From: B10-G9 sp964627755 | GTDB taxonomy: Bacteria; Chloroflexota; Anaerolineae; Anaerolineales; UBA11858 | Reading direction: 5' to 3' | DNA: 45,166 nt | NCBI GenBank assembly: GCA_964627755.1 | Contig: CAZVIH010000024.1 | Span: 1-45,166, forward strand | Part shown: positions 7,161 through 16,457 of the stretch, in pieces | Layout of the letters: the number at the start of each line of letters is the position of its first letter | How positions within the stretch are numbered: position 1 is the stretch's first letter | Program-made: the position numbers and the translations under genes | Notes under the pieces: model-generated | Databases searched by the model: none | Seen by the model: only the letters and a program-made list of their open reading frames with translations | What the model was told of the DNA's origin: nothing

Positions 7161-8867
7161 ATTAATAAGAAAAATGTCCAAGAGGTTTCAGGATCCAGTC
7201 CATCGCTGGGACAGGTGCTGCTGGAATCTAAATTAATTACAAAAGAACAGCTTGACCAGATCCTGGTCCTGCAGCGTGACGGGGATACTCGACGCCTTGG
7301 AACCATTCTGATCGATGAAGGTTTGCTTACCGCCGAATCACTTGCCATGGCGCTCAGCATCCATTTAAACCTCCCTTTCGCTGACCTCAGCCAGCAGAAA
7401 ATCAACCCCGAGTTGACCAGGATCATCCCGGAAAATGTGGCCCGCCGCTACCAGCTTATTCCCGTGGAAATCAGCAACGGGTCCCTGATTGTAGTCATGG
7501 AAGACCCAACTGACATATCAGTTATCAATGAAATCTCAGCCTTAACCGGTATGAGCATCACGCCATCCGTTGGTGTTGGCATGGATATTAAATCCGCGAT
7601 CGACTTGTATTATAAAGCCACGAAGGAAATTGAACGGGAGGTGGCTGAATTTACCGGCAGCGGGAATATCAGGGATGCCGACCTGGACGCAAGTTCCATC
7701 CTGGAAGACCCTGTTGTTCGAGCTGTCAGCATGATCTTGCAACAAGGAGTGAGAGATCGGGCTTCAGATATCCACATTGTCCCGGATCATGATTCTGTCC
7801 GGATCCGATATCGGGTAGATGGGATGTTATCCGATGCGCTTTCTCTTCCCCATGGGAGCCACTACCAACTCCTCTCCCGCATCAAGGTGCTTGCCGGGAT
7901 GAATATCGCAGAGCGCCGGCGGCCCCAGGATGGACAGTTTTCAGATACTATCGGAGGCGAAGAAATTTTCTTCCGGGTGGCAACCAGTGACACCACCTGG
8001 GGAGAAATGGCTACCATCCGAATTCTGGGAAGGACAGAATCTATCCTGAACCTGACCGGATTGGGCATGCAGCCAGAGGTGATTGAACAATTTAAACAGG
8101 TTATCCACTCTCCTTTTGGCATGGTACTGGTAGCAGGGCCCACTGGGTCAGGAAAAACTACTACTTTATACGCCGCGCTTAATCAGCTAAACCGAAATAT
8201 ATATAATATCCTCACAATCGAAGATCCGGTTGAATACAACTTTGAGGGTATTAATCAGATCCAGGTCAACCGGGCCGCAGATATCACATTTGCCTCTGGA
8301 TTACGGGGAGTGATGCGGCTTGATCCTGACAAGATCATGGTCGGCGAAATCCGGGATATCGAGACTGCAAATGCTGCTGTCCAGGCCGCATTGACTGGAC
8401 ACCTGGTACTATCATCCATCCATGCCAATGATGCAGCAGGGACGTTCTTTCGCCTGCTCCATCTCGGGATAGACCATTACCTGATTAATTCTTCTGTTCT
8501 GGCGATGGTATCTCAGCGATTAATACGGCTCTCGTGCTCCCATTGCAGTGTCAAGACCTCCCCGACCAAAACAATAGCCCAGATTTATCAGACGGAAATG
8601 GGTGAGCCGCTGGATAGTTTCCTCAAAGGAGAAGGCTGCTCCTATTGTCATGGTTCTGGATATCTCGGCCGCACTGGTGTTTACGAATTATTATCTGTTA
8701 CCAACAAAATTCGCAAAATGTTCTCGGCTGGAGCAAGTTCCAGTGAAATTAAATCCGCTGCCGTGGAAGCCGGGATGTTATCGATGTTAAAAGATGGCCT
8801 GCTGAAAGTAAAACAGGGCCTGACCACACCTTCTGAAGTCCTGCGGACCATCTACTCTGTGGAGTAG
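7161..8867 (+). CDS. pilB: Type IV pilus extension ATPase PilB
   Basis: GspE/PilB secretion ATPase that drives pilus polymerisation at the cytoplasmic face of the pilus platform. An MshEN-like N-terminal domain (LGQVLLESKLITKEQLDQIL, then LGTILIDEGLL) is followed by the ATPase core with Walker A GPTGSGKTT near residue 325, Walker B GEIRDIETA, and a zinc-binding tetracysteine CSHC...CSYC near 457 and 491. The family-conserved LGQ lies before the only nearby standard start (GTG 7215), so the true start is upstream. An AAGGAG at 7149-7154 sits 6 bases before ATT at 7161, which I mark as the start; a TAA at 7116 bounds the frame. First gene of a run of pilus genes on this strand. Confidence 0.9.
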   Translation: MNKKNVQEVSGSSPSLGQVLLESKLITKEQLDQILVLQRDGDTRRLGTILIDEGLLTAESLAMALSIHLNLPFADLSQQKINPELTRIIPENVARRYQLIPVEISNGSLIVVMEDPTDISVINEISALTGMSITPSVGVGMDIKSAIDLYYKATKEIEREVAEFTGSGNIRDADLDASSILEDPVVRAVSMILQQGVRDRASDIHIVPDHDSVRIRYRVDGMLSDALSLPHGSHYQLLSRIKVLAGMNIAERRRPQDGQFSDTIGGEEIFFRVATSDTTWGEMATIRILGRTESILNLTGLGMQPEVIEQFKQVIHSPFGMVLVAGPTGSGKTTTLYAALNQLNRNIYNILTIEDPVEYNFEGINQIQVNRAADITFASGLRGVMRLDPDKIMVGEIRDIETANAAVQAALTGHLVLSSIHANDAAGTFFRLLHLGIDHYLINSSVLAMVSQRLIRLSCSHCSVKTSPTKTIAQIYQTEMGEPLDSFLKGEGCSYCHGSGYLGRTGVYELLSVTNKIRKMFSAGASSSEIKSAAVEAGMLSMLKDGLLKVKQGLTTPSEVLRTIYSVE

Positions 8868-8915
8868 TAACACCGACTCCCAATACCGCTTATCTTATTG
8901 TCTGGAGAACGACAT

Positions 8916-10124
8916 ATGCCATATCGATATCTAGCCTATGATTCTACTGGAGAAGAAAAGACTGGTGTTCTTCAAGTAGATGAGGAAAACACTGCCGAAC
9001 AAATCCTGTTTCAACGCGGCCTGACGATCGCAAAATTAACTGAGATTAAAACGCGTTTTGACATTGCGCATTGGTTTCCGACGTTTTTTGGACCCAAAAA
9101 ACGTGATGTGATCGTTTTCTCCAATCAATTAGCCAATCTAGTCGAATCAGGTGTTCCATTATTAACTGGATTGGAATTAATGGCGGAAGAGGCATCCAGC
9201 AAACCTCTCCAAAAAGTCCTCCAGCAGGTAGTTGAAGATATTCGCCAGGGCAGCTCCATCGCAGCGGCCATGGCCAAACATGATCTCGTGTTTCCCGAGA
9301 TCTACCAATCCATGATTCAGGTGGGAGAAAGAACCGGTAATCTGGGCGGCGTTTTACGCCAGCTTTCAATCCACATGGAGAAGGAATCAAACATCAAATC
9401 CAAAATCAAGGGGGCGATGGCCTACCCCGGTGTGGTTCTGGCTCTGGCTTTTGGGGTTATTCTGCTGCTTCTCAATTTCACATTGCCGCCCCTGCTGGGT
9501 TTATATAGCGAATTTGATGCCCAACTACCCTGGCCTACCCGATTTCTTATGAGCGTTACCGATTTTTTCCTGCAGTACCGGATCCAGCTTTTGGTTGGGG
9601 TTATTCTGGTTATTGCTGTTGGTTTTTTCTATTTTCGAAGTCCGGGTGGGAAAAAAAGGTTCGCTCATATGGCGCTAAAAACACCCGTTCTTGGCCAGAT
9701 CAACACCTTTGGGAACGTTGCCCGTTTCAGCCGGACCCTGGCTACACTCATCAACGCCGGTTTACAGTTAACAGAATCCATGGAGCTGACTGGCCAGACC
9801 ATCCAAAATGTTGTACTCAACAACGAAATTGATATCCTCCGCCAGGAAACCTTGCAAGGCCGGGGCATCGCAGCGCCTTTATCTCAGTCTGAATATTTTC
9901 CAAAAATGTTGGCGCAGGTTGTTCGGGTAGGTGAAGAAACCGGATCGCTGGATACCCAGTTAATTACTCTGGCCTCATATTACGAAGAAGAAGTTGACCG
10001 GGCTTTAAAAAACCTGACTTCCTTGTTAGAACCGGCCATGATGATTTTTGTTGGGGTCATTGTTGCTTTCGTGGCTATATCCGTTATCCTGCCCATGTAC
10101 TCTCTCTTAGGTCAGATCAAATGA
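8916..10124 (+). CDS. pilC: Type IV pilus inner-membrane platform protein PilC
   Basis: 402 residues, the normal length for PilC/GspF. The N-terminal signature MPYRYLAYDSTGEEKTG and two copies of the T2SSF domain (about 60-185 and 265-390) are visible, each with the VGE-x-TG(N/S)L motif (QVGERTGNLGG, RVGEETGSLD), and three hydrophobic segments near 170-195, 210-235 and 375-400. It forms the membrane platform on which PilB and PilT act. ATG 8916 is preceded by TGGAG; a TTG at 8898 is less likely. The stop overlaps the next start by ATGA. Confidence 0.92.
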   Translation: MPYRYLAYDSTGEEKTGVLQVDEENTAEQILFQRGLTIAKLTEIKTRFDIAHWFPTFFGPKKRDVIVFSNQLANLVESGVPLLTGLELMAEEASSKPLQKVLQQVVEDIRQGSSIAAAMAKHDLVFPEIYQSMIQVGERTGNLGGVLRQLSIHMEKESNIKSKIKGAMAYPGVVLALAFGVILLLLNFTLPPLLGLYSEFDAQLPWPTRFLMSVTDFFLQYRIQLLVGVILVIAVGFFYFRSPGGKKRFAHMALKTPVLGQINTFGNVARFSRTLATLINAGLQLTESMELTGQTIQNVVLNNEIDILRQETLQGRGIAAPLSQSEYFPKMLAQVVRVGEETGSLDTQLITLASYYEEEVDRALKNLTSLLEPAMMIFVGVIVAFVAISVILPMYSLLGQIK

Positions 10125-10549
10125 GATTTCCATCAATTAACCAACCGGTCAGAAAATTTCTCTGGCATGAACGGGGTGCTACCCTGGTCGAGGAATTGGT
10201 GACCGTGGCGATCATTGGTTTTGGGATCGTCATTCTGGTAGCAATGATTTATACCGGGGTGGTAGGTGTCCGCCTGGTGGATGATAAAGTGGTTGCTGAA
10301 TCGCTGGCCCGGTCCCAGATAGAACTGATCAAAGATGATGTTTACCATTCTAATCCGGCCACTTCTCCCTACCCGTCTGTAGCCAGCGTGGCGGGATATA
10401 TTGTCTCTCTGGATATTGAATACTGGAATGCCAGTACCGGTAATTTCTCAACCTCCCTCCAGACTGACGGGATGCAAAAAATTACGGTTACAGTCTCAAC
10501 TGGAGGAGATGACCTGGTTCAGACATCTGCCCTTAAGGTGGACCGCTGA
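10121..10549 (+). CDS. Minor type IV prepilin (PilV-like)
   Basis: 142 residues. A 19-residue basic leader ends in G followed by ATLVEELVTVAIIGFG, a canonical prepilin peptidase site with Glu at position +5 of the mature protein. The rest of the hydrophobic helix runs to about residue 45, with a short beta-rich head. It should be cut by the prepilin peptidase encoded at 14571 and built into the pilus or its priming tip complex. Overlaps the pilC stop by four bases. Confidence 0.82.
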   Translation: MRFPSINQPVRKFLWHERGATLVEELVTVAIIGFGIVILVAMIYTGVVGVRLVDDKVVAESLARSQIELIKDDVYHSNPATSPYPSVASVAGYIVSLDIEYWNASTGNFSTSLQTDGMQKITVTVSTGGDDLVQTSALKVDR

Positions 10550-11064
10550 TGAACAGATCCAAACAGCTTGCTAAAATAGCGGAAATAATTCAGCCACAGC
10601 GGGGGGCCTCCCTGGTAGAGATGCTTGTAGCAATGAGCATCAGTGTTGTCGTATTTGGCGTGATCACAACTGCCCTGGTGCAGTTCATGCTGGTCACCCG
10701 CTGGGGCAACAGCCAGCTGCAAATCTCAAATGATTTTCAGGTGGTTTCCTTGTGGTTAGGCAGGGACGCCCTGGAATCATCCAGCTTTACTCCAGGAACC
10801 GGGAATATCTACGGGACTTTGAATTGGCCGGATGCCACCCATCAATTTCGTTATTCCTACAATGCGGCGGATCACTCCCTGTTCCGGGAACATGTACTGG
10901 ACGATGGAACTGTGGAATCCGCCCTCACAGTAGCCAGATATATTCTTAATCAAAACGATGTGATATTCAATGCATCCGGAACTTTATTAACAGTGTCAAT
11001 CACCTCTACCAGCGGTGAGGAGAGCAGCAGCCTTGACATCCAATTTTCAATGCGGGCCAGGTGA
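10549..11064 (+). CDS. Minor type IV prepilin (PilW/PulJ-like)
   Basis: 171 residues. A 19-residue leader ends QRG before ASLVEMLVAMSISVVVFG, a class III prepilin signal with Glu +5. The head is rich in Ser/Thr and beta-type sequence (LWLGRDALESSSFTPG), as in PulJ-type minor pilins. Start codon overlaps the previous stop (TGATG), indicating translational coupling. Confidence 0.82.
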   Translation: MNRSKQLAKIAEIIQPQRGASLVEMLVAMSISVVVFGVITTALVQFMLVTRWGNSQLQISNDFQVVSLWLGRDALESSSFTPGTGNIYGTLNWPDATHQFRYSYNAADHSLFREHVLDDGTVESALTVARYILNQNDVIFNASGTLLTVSITSTSGEESSSLDIQFSMRAR

Positions 11065-11071
11065 ATCCATT

Positions 11072-12346
11072 ATGAAAAAACTATGGCAGCTCCTCATCAG
11101 ATCAAATAAAAAAACCTGCGCTGCTCACCCAACCCAGCAAGCAAGCGAAAAAGGGCAGTCTCTGCCCGCTGCCTTAATCGCCCTGGCGGTTGGCGCCCTG
11201 CTGTTAACCCCCTTTCTGGGGTTTGTAAGCTCCCGCACCCTGGGAACCGGAACTGCGGAAGAGACTTTTAATGAATTATATGCCGCAGATGCAGGCATTG
11301 AATATGCCATCTGGAGCCTGCTCAACGTACCTTCTTTCAGGACCCAGGTTGACCTCAATGCCGGTACAGCCCAGGCTTTATCTTTCCCGGGCTCTATCAA
11401 TGGGCTCACCCCGACCGTATCTGTCACCGGTCTTCCAACCGGCATCTGGTATACCCGAGCTGATGCGCCCGGGACTGTTAACCGGGGAGGAGGCATGGCT
11501 TATGCCGGAGGGGATCGGGTATATGCCCTTAGGGGCGATGGCTCCCGGGATTTTGATTATTACAGCATCTCGGCAAATCAATGGTACAGCCTGGCGAACA
11601 CGCCCAGAAAAGTGGCCCGCGGTGGTTCGCTGGTTTATGGAGGAGGAAATTATCTGTACGCTCTGCGGGGAAACAACCAGGATGATTTCTGGCGCTACAA
11701 CATTTCCACCAATTCCTGGTCATCCAGGGAAAATACCCCAAGCAAAGTCAGACAGGGTGGCGCCCTGGCCTATGATGGAGGAAACAACATTTATGCCTTT
11801 CGAGGCAACTCTACAGATTTTTGGCGCTATGACATCTCCTCTGACAGCTGGAGCAGCCGGGCTGATACGCTTGCCAAAACAGGAGATGGTGCGGACCTAG
11901 TGTATACCGGTAGCAATACTATATTTGCGGTCAGGGGCGCAAGAAATACCGATTTTTGGCGTTATAACATCTCAACCAATACCTGGTCCACCAGGCAAGA
12001 TACACCAGCCAATATCGACGATGGGGGTTCACTCGCCTATTACAGCGGCAATTATATCTATGCCCTGCAGGGGAAGGACACAGGCTTCTTCCGGTATGCT
12101 GTTACAATGGATAGTTGGACCACACTAACAGATACACCCGCAACAGTCGGCTTTGGTGGAGACCTGATTTTTACTCATTCCGAGGGTGGATTTGCCCTGC
12201 GGGGCGCTGATCAGAGTGATTTCTGGGAATTTGAAGTGACTCCACCCCGTTATGATATCTCTTCCCAGGCAGGAGCGCTCACTACAGATGCCCGCCTTGA
12301 AATTGATGGTGGGTCCAGAACGATTTTGTTCTGGGATATTGAATAA
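11072..12346 (+). CDS. PilX-like minor pilin fused to a six-repeat kelch propeller
   Basis: 424 residues. The N-terminus has a prepilin-like site (EKG before QSLPAALIALAVGALLL) without the usual Glu +5, then the AADAGIEYAIWSL block typical of PilX-type proteins. Residues about 126-389 hold six kelch-like repeats of about 45 residues: W(Y/S)xxxxTPxxVxxGGxLxYxGGxxxYALRG...FWRYxIxTNx. This predicts a six-bladed beta-propeller displayed on the pilus. It replaces the usual small PilX head and could act as a tip adhesin, analogous in position to PilY1, which also carries a propeller. ATG 11072 precedes the signal; starts further upstream lie inside the previous gene. Confidence 0.82.
   Translation: MKKLWQLLIRSNKKTCAAHPTQQASEKGQSLPAALIALAVGALLLTPFLGFVSSRTLGTGTAEETFNELYAADAGIEYAIWSLLNVPSFRTQVDLNAGTAQALSFPGSINGLTPTVSVTGLPTGIWYTRADAPGTVNRGGGMAYAGGDRVYALRGDGSRDFDYYSISANQWYSLANTPRKVARGGSLVYGGGNYLYALRGNNQDDFWRYNISTNSWSSRENTPSKVRQGGALAYDGGNNIYAFRGNSTDFWRYDISSDSWSSRADTLAKTGDGADLVYTGSNTIFAVRGARNTDFWRYNISTNTWSTRQDTPANIDDGGSLAYYSGNYIYALQGKDTGFFRYAVTMDSWTTLTDTPATVGFGGDLIFTHSEGGFALRGADQSDFWEFEVTPPRYDISSQAGALTTDARLEIDGGSRTILFWDIE
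11448..12238 (+). repeat. Six tandem kelch repeats
   Basis: Six units of about 130 bases each, every one beginning with Trp and containing GG, Y-A-L/F-R-G and FW/FxYxI. Units 2 to 4 are the most alike. They encode the predicted propeller of the PilX-like protein. Confidence 0.8.
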
Positions 12347-12375
12347 TGGGTTTATCAGAAAGTTAAGAAGGCACT

Positions 12376-13062
12376 ATGGATGATCCAAAACAAATCCTGA
12401 GGGATTCTCCCTCTAAAACCGGTTTTCTAACCGGCTCCCTGGAGATATTTGACATTAATATCTTGCCAGAGCGGTACCGCCCCAAGAAAGTTCGTCTGAT
12501 TGCTGTTCTGCCCTGGCTCTTTCTAATTTTCTTTCTGGCGGCGCTCTACCCTTCTGTGTTAATTGCCCGGGAAGCTCAATCAATTTATAAACAATCCCAA
12601 ATCGAGGTGGCAATTATGGAGACCTCATTTGAGAACTTCCAATCTGCCGCCGACGAAATGGTGGCTTTGCAGGAAGAGATCGACCTCGAATCTGATCGAA
12701 AGAATCAGATTGTGGATTCCTACCAGGGTATTGATTTCCAGGGGTCCAATTGGAGCCCTACCTTGTTCCGGATCAACCAGAATGCTCCAGATGGCATCTC
12801 CTGGATTTCCATTATCCAGCAAGATCAAGAAATCAGCCTGAATGGCACTGCCAGCAGCTATGACGTGATACTGGATCTCCAGGACAGCCTGCGCAGCCTG
12901 GAAGAATTCTCAAAAGTGAAGGTTGAATATATTGACCAGGTTATTATTGATCCTGCAGAGATAATTGTGGTCGATTCCGGGGAAGAAAGTCTACCCCTGT
13001 ACACTGCACCTCCAACTTATACCTTTTCCCTGGTGGCCTATCTGGATCAGGAGGGTCAATAA
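12376..13062 (+). CDS. pilN: PilN-like pilus assembly protein
   Basis: 228 residues with the PilN layout: a short cytoplasmic N-terminus holding the INILPERYRPKK motif that binds PilM, one transmembrane helix (about 39-58), a coiled-coil stretch (about 60-115), and a small ferredoxin-like C-terminal domain. In other species PilN and PilO pair in the periplasm and couple PilM to the pilus platform. The stop overlaps the next ATG (TAATGA). Confidence 0.72.
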   Translation: MDDPKQILRDSPSKTGFLTGSLEIFDINILPERYRPKKVRLIAVLPWLFLIFFLAALYPSVLIAREAQSIYKQSQIEVAIMETSFENFQSAADEMVALQEEIDLESDRKNQIVDSYQGIDFQGSNWSPTLFRINQNAPDGISWISIIQQDQEISLNGTASSYDVILDLQDSLRSLEEFSKVKVEYIDQVIIDPAEIIVVDSGEESLPLYTAPPTYTFSLVAYLDQEGQ

Positions 13063-13622
13063 TGAACAAAAAAAACAAGCTGTTCTCCGGAATCCGGGTT
13101 GGCCTCATCATCAGCTTGACCGCAGCCATATTGAACCTGGTTTTTTTGGGAGGATCTTCCCTCAGGCTGAAAGCATCCCGGCAGTTGCAGCTAACTCGCT
13201 CTGCCCTGGAAGAAAATATCGCGGATTTGGAACAGGTCAACCAGGATCAACTGGATCAATTGAGGGCAGACCTGGAAGAGATCCAACAAGAGGTTCTTGA
13301 ACTGGAAGCCAGCTTCCCGGAACCGGGAGCCCCTTTTGATGTTTTCCGGCGGGGTTTGGACCTGGCTCAGTCAAGCCAGCTGGATTTATTGAACATCTCG
13401 TTGCTAGATTCAGAATCACGAGAAACAGCTTCCGGCGTCTTATTATTTGAAGAATATGGACTTGAATTAAACGGGGGGCTGGTCGATTGTTTTACTTTTA
13501 TTGAAAAAATAGAAACAGCCGGGTTGGATTCTGTGGTTATGCAATATGCTGGCATTTTCCCTGAAGATGGGCTCTGTTCTTTGGAGATAAAAACCATGGG
13601 ATATCCCTCATCGCTCCAATAA
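13062..13622 (+). CDS. pilO: PilO-like pilus assembly protein
   Basis: 186 residues: a short basic N-terminus, one transmembrane helix (about 12-32), a coiled coil rich in Glu/Gln/Leu (about 40-90), and a globular tail with SFPEPGAPFDVFRRGLDLA followed by a strand/helix pattern as in PilO. Sequence identity to the family is low, so the call relies on topology and on its place directly after the PilN-like gene. Confidence 0.62.
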   Translation: MNKKNKLFSGIRVGLIISLTAAILNLVFLGGSSLRLKASRQLQLTRSALEENIADLEQVNQDQLDQLRADLEEIQQEVLELEASFPEPGAPFDVFRRGLDLAQSSQLDLLNISLLDSESRETASGVLLFEEYGLELNGGLVDCFTFIEKIETAGLDSVVMQYAGIFPEDGLCSLEIKTMGYPSSLQ

Positions 13623-13668
13623 ATCATCAGAATCGTTGATTGGGTTTTTCCCAGAAAGAGAGTGAACC

Positions 13669-14574
13669 TTGTTTAATAAAAAAATAACCACTATCAGTTT
13701 TGAAGGAAATGAAATCCGCTTTCTGGTTATCCAGGGGGATAATATACGCTCCTGGCACACCGGAAAAATCCCTCCCGAACTCATGAATCAAGGCCAAATT
13801 CTGGACCCTGATTCGATTGGAAAATTTATCGCTGCGGCTATCAAAGAGCTCAAGGGGTCTCGACGGAATGTGATCACCTCCATCACCGGACAGCGCTCGG
13901 TCCACCGAATCCTGAGAATTCCAACCATTCCGGATAAACTTCTAGATGAAACCATTCGCAGGAAATCCAAGCAGGAGTTTGCTATCCCGCTGGATGAAAC
14001 CGATATCCACTGGCGAATACTTTCCAGGTCAAACAGTCAGATCCTGCTCTACGTTCTGGCAGTTCCTAGGGTTGTGATTGCTGCCCAGGTCGCAGCTCTC
14101 CGGGCAGCGAAAATCAAACCCAGGGTTCTGGATATCAAACCGCTGGCATTACAGCGGATGGTAAATCAAGCTACCTCCATCATCGTCAACCTGGAATCAT
14201 TCAGCCTGGGTGTGATCATTACCGTTAATCACATTCCCATCCTGGTGCGATCAGTACCTCTCGAAGCCGGGGATCTAACGGAAGAAGCCAAGCTGGACCT
14301 GCTCAGCCAGGAATTAGCCAGAACAGTCAAATACTATAACGAAAGCAATAAAACCAACCGGCTGCCAGAAGAAACAAAAATCTATTTAACCGGAGAATTA
14401 TTTGACTATACTGCAGTTACGAACCGGTTGGAGGAAGGAACAGACCTGAGGGAAAGACTTAATTCGAGAACACCTTATACTGTGCAGTATCCAAAATGGC
14501 CCTATCCAGTACCCAATAACTTTTCAATCGCGAAATATGCTGTTAACCTGGGATTGGCTTTAAAGTCAAAATGA
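13669..14574 (+). CDS. pilM: PilM-like actin-fold pilus assembly protein
   Basis: 301 residues of the PilM/FtsA-like family, cytosolic. The N-terminal FNKKITTISFEGNEIRFLVI corresponds to the first actin-fold strand pair; KSKQEFAIPLDETDIHW fits PilM (family has IP.....Y.W); IIVNLESFSLGVII and IYLTGELFDY correspond to the second nucleotide-binding lobe. It should bind the N-terminus of PilN. TTG start at 13669 with an AGAGAG site. Gene order here is N-O-M rather than the usual M-N-O. ATGA overlap with the next gene. Confidence 0.75.
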   Translation: MFNKKITTISFEGNEIRFLVIQGDNIRSWHTGKIPPELMNQGQILDPDSIGKFIAAAIKELKGSRRNVITSITGQRSVHRILRIPTIPDKLLDETIRRKSKQEFAIPLDETDIHWRILSRSNSQILLYVLAVPRVVIAAQVAALRAAKIKPRVLDIKPLALQRMVNQATSIIVNLESFSLGVIITVNHIPILVRSVPLEAGDLTEEAKLDLLSQELARTVKYYNESNKTNRLPEETKIYLTGELFDYTAVTNRLEEGTDLRERLNSRTPYTVQYPKWPYPVPNNFSIAKYAVNLGLALKSK

Positions 14575-15329
14575 ATATAATCTATCCCCTTTTTTATACA
14601 CTGCTCGGCCTGACTTTGGGTAGTTTTTTCAATGTGGTCATCGATCGTCTGCCTGAGGGGCAATCGATCCTGGCTCCTGCTTCACATTGTGAGGCCTGTA
14701 AACGGCGTTTAACCCCATTAGAAATGATTCCAATTCTGAGTTATATCTTTCTTCGGGGACGCTGCCGGACCTGTCACGAAAAAATTTCACCCCGCAGTCT
14801 GGTGGTTGAGATCATCACCGGGCTTTTGTTTTTATTAACCTGGCTGCGTTTTGGTCCAGGTTGGGAAACACTGCTCTACTCTTTTTATGGTTCCTTATTG
14901 ATCGTGATTGGTGGGATTGATCTGGAACACCAGAAAATTCTCAATATCCTCATCTATCCCGCTATCGGAATCAGCATCATCATGATCCTGGTGCTGCACA
15001 GGGGTGATCTGTGGATGATGTTCCTGGGAGGTCTGATTGGGTTTGGGGTATTACTCCTGATCGCAATCATTGCCCCTGGCGCTATGGGTATGGGAGATGT
15101 GAAATTAATGCTCTTCCTGGGTTTTATCAATGGCTATCCCGAGATTGTGATTACCCTTTTTACGGCTTTTGTGCTGGGAGGATTGGTGTCGGGCATCCTT
15201 CTTGCCTTGAAAAAAATCAGTAAAAAAGATGCCATTGCCTTTGGACCATTTCTGGCAGCCGCAGGGATGTTCACTCTGTTATATGGCACCCGGGTATTGG
15301 AATGGTATTTGAGGAGAATCGGCGGATGA
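14571..15329 (+). CDS. pilD: Prepilin peptidase / N-methyltransferase (A24 family)
   Basis: 252 residues, membrane aspartic peptidase that removes prepilin leaders and methylates the new N-terminus. The methyltransferase domain has the zinc-type cysteines C40/C43 and C65/C68. The two catalytic aspartates are D117 (GGIDLEH) and D176 (GMGDVKL). About seven or eight hydrophobic segments. It serves the prepilins encoded at 10121, 10549, 11072 and 16619. The stop overlaps the pilT start (ATGA). Confidence 0.92.
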   Translation: MNIIYPLFYTLLGLTLGSFFNVVIDRLPEGQSILAPASHCEACKRRLTPLEMIPILSYIFLRGRCRTCHEKISPRSLVVEIITGLLFLLTWLRFGPGWETLLYSFYGSLLIVIGGIDLEHQKILNILIYPAIGISIIMILVLHRGDLWMMFLGGLIGFGVLLLIAIIAPGAMGMGDVKLMLFLGFINGYPEIVITLFTAFVLGGLVSGILLALKKISKKDAIAFGPFLAAAGMFTLLYGTRVLEWYLRRIGG

Positions 15330-16387
15330 ATATACTTGATCTTTTTCCCATCATGGAACAAAAAGGGGCTTCTGATTTACACTTGAAAGTCAATGCTGTG
15401 CCGTTGATGCGAATTAACGGGACACTAACTCCTGTAGCTGGAACTGATCCAATCTCAGCCCCAGATCTAACAACCGCTTTTCAAGCCATTACCACAAAAG
15501 AACAACAAGCAGAATTTAATCTCAAAAAAGAGTTGGATTTCTCCTATCAAACCCAGTGTAATATTCGTTTCCGGGTTAACGCCGCCTATCAAAAGAATGA
15601 GATTTACCTGGCTTTACGCAGAGTAGCATTAGATATCCCCAACCTGGAGCAGCTTGGATTGCCAAAAATCTGCCAGGATTTGGCTCTTAAAAAACAGGGT
15701 TTGGTGCTGGTAACAGGTCCAACGGGCAGCGGTAAGTCCACCACCCTGGCCTCGATGATCGAATACCTCAATCAACGGGATGCGCGCAGGATCGTCACTG
15801 TTGAAGATCCCATAGAATACCTCTATCAGGATAAACTCAGCTTTATCACCCAGAGAGAACTTGGGGCAGATACATCCTCTTTTGCCATTGCAACCAAACA
15901 ATCTCTCCGGCAGGATCCGGATGTCATCCTGGTTGGGGAAATGAGAGATCCGGAAACTATTGCCGCCTGCATCACTGCTGCTGAAACTGGCCACCTGGTG
16001 ATGTCCACCCTGCATACCAACAGCGCACCCCAATCAGTTGACCGGATCATAGATTCTTTTCCTCCCCATCAGCAGAACCAGGTGCGCATGCAGCTTTCCC
16101 TGACTTTGCTGGCGGTGCTGGCACAGCGTCTGATCCCGAGGCTGGACGGCAGCGGCCGGGTGGCTGTCGTAGAAGTAATGCTTGCCAATCATGCCATCCG
16201 CAATTTGATCCGGGAAGGGAAAACCCACCAGATGAACAGTACTATCCAAACTGGATCGGAAGCAGGCATGCAGACCATGGACCAGGCGCTTCAACGAAGT
16301 TATCGGGATGGGTTGATATCACTGGAGGATGCAATTGCCCATGCCAACGATAAAAAATCCTTCCAGTCCTCATTGGGCCCTTATTAA
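15326..16387 (+). CDS. pilT: Type IV pilus retraction ATPase PilT
   Basis: 353 residues, usual PilT length. N-terminal GASDLHLKVNAVPLMRINGTL, Walker A GPTGSGKSTT near residue 130, Asp box VEDPIEY, Walker B GEMRDPETI, and His box HLVMSTLHTNSA are all present. PilT depolymerises the pilus, so this locus encodes a retractile system (twitching or DNA uptake). ATG 15326 is preceded by GAGGAG; a longer start at 15302 lies inside the peptidase gene. Confidence 0.93.
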   Translation: MNILDLFPIMEQKGASDLHLKVNAVPLMRINGTLTPVAGTDPISAPDLTTAFQAITTKEQQAEFNLKKELDFSYQTQCNIRFRVNAAYQKNEIYLALRRVALDIPNLEQLGLPKICQDLALKKQGLVLVTGPTGSGKSTTLASMIEYLNQRDARRIVTVEDPIEYLYQDKLSFITQRELGADTSSFAIATKQSLRQDPDVILVGEMRDPETIAACITAAETGHLVMSTLHTNSAPQSVDRIIDSFPPHQQNQVRMQLSLTLLAVLAQRLIPRLDGSGRVAVVEVMLANHAIRNLIREGKTHQMNSTIQTGSEAGMQTMDQALQRSYRDGLISLEDAIAHANDKKSFQSSLGPY

Positions 16388-16457
16388 CCCCACTTTCTCC
16401 AGACCTGAAATTAATAAAACCAGCTATTTAACAATATTTGGGTTTTTTTACTTTATT

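Noticed and set aside
6908..7165. Possible small gene before pilB
   Set aside because: TTG start, no ribosome site, no recognisable protein features, and it contains the terminator-like hairpin.
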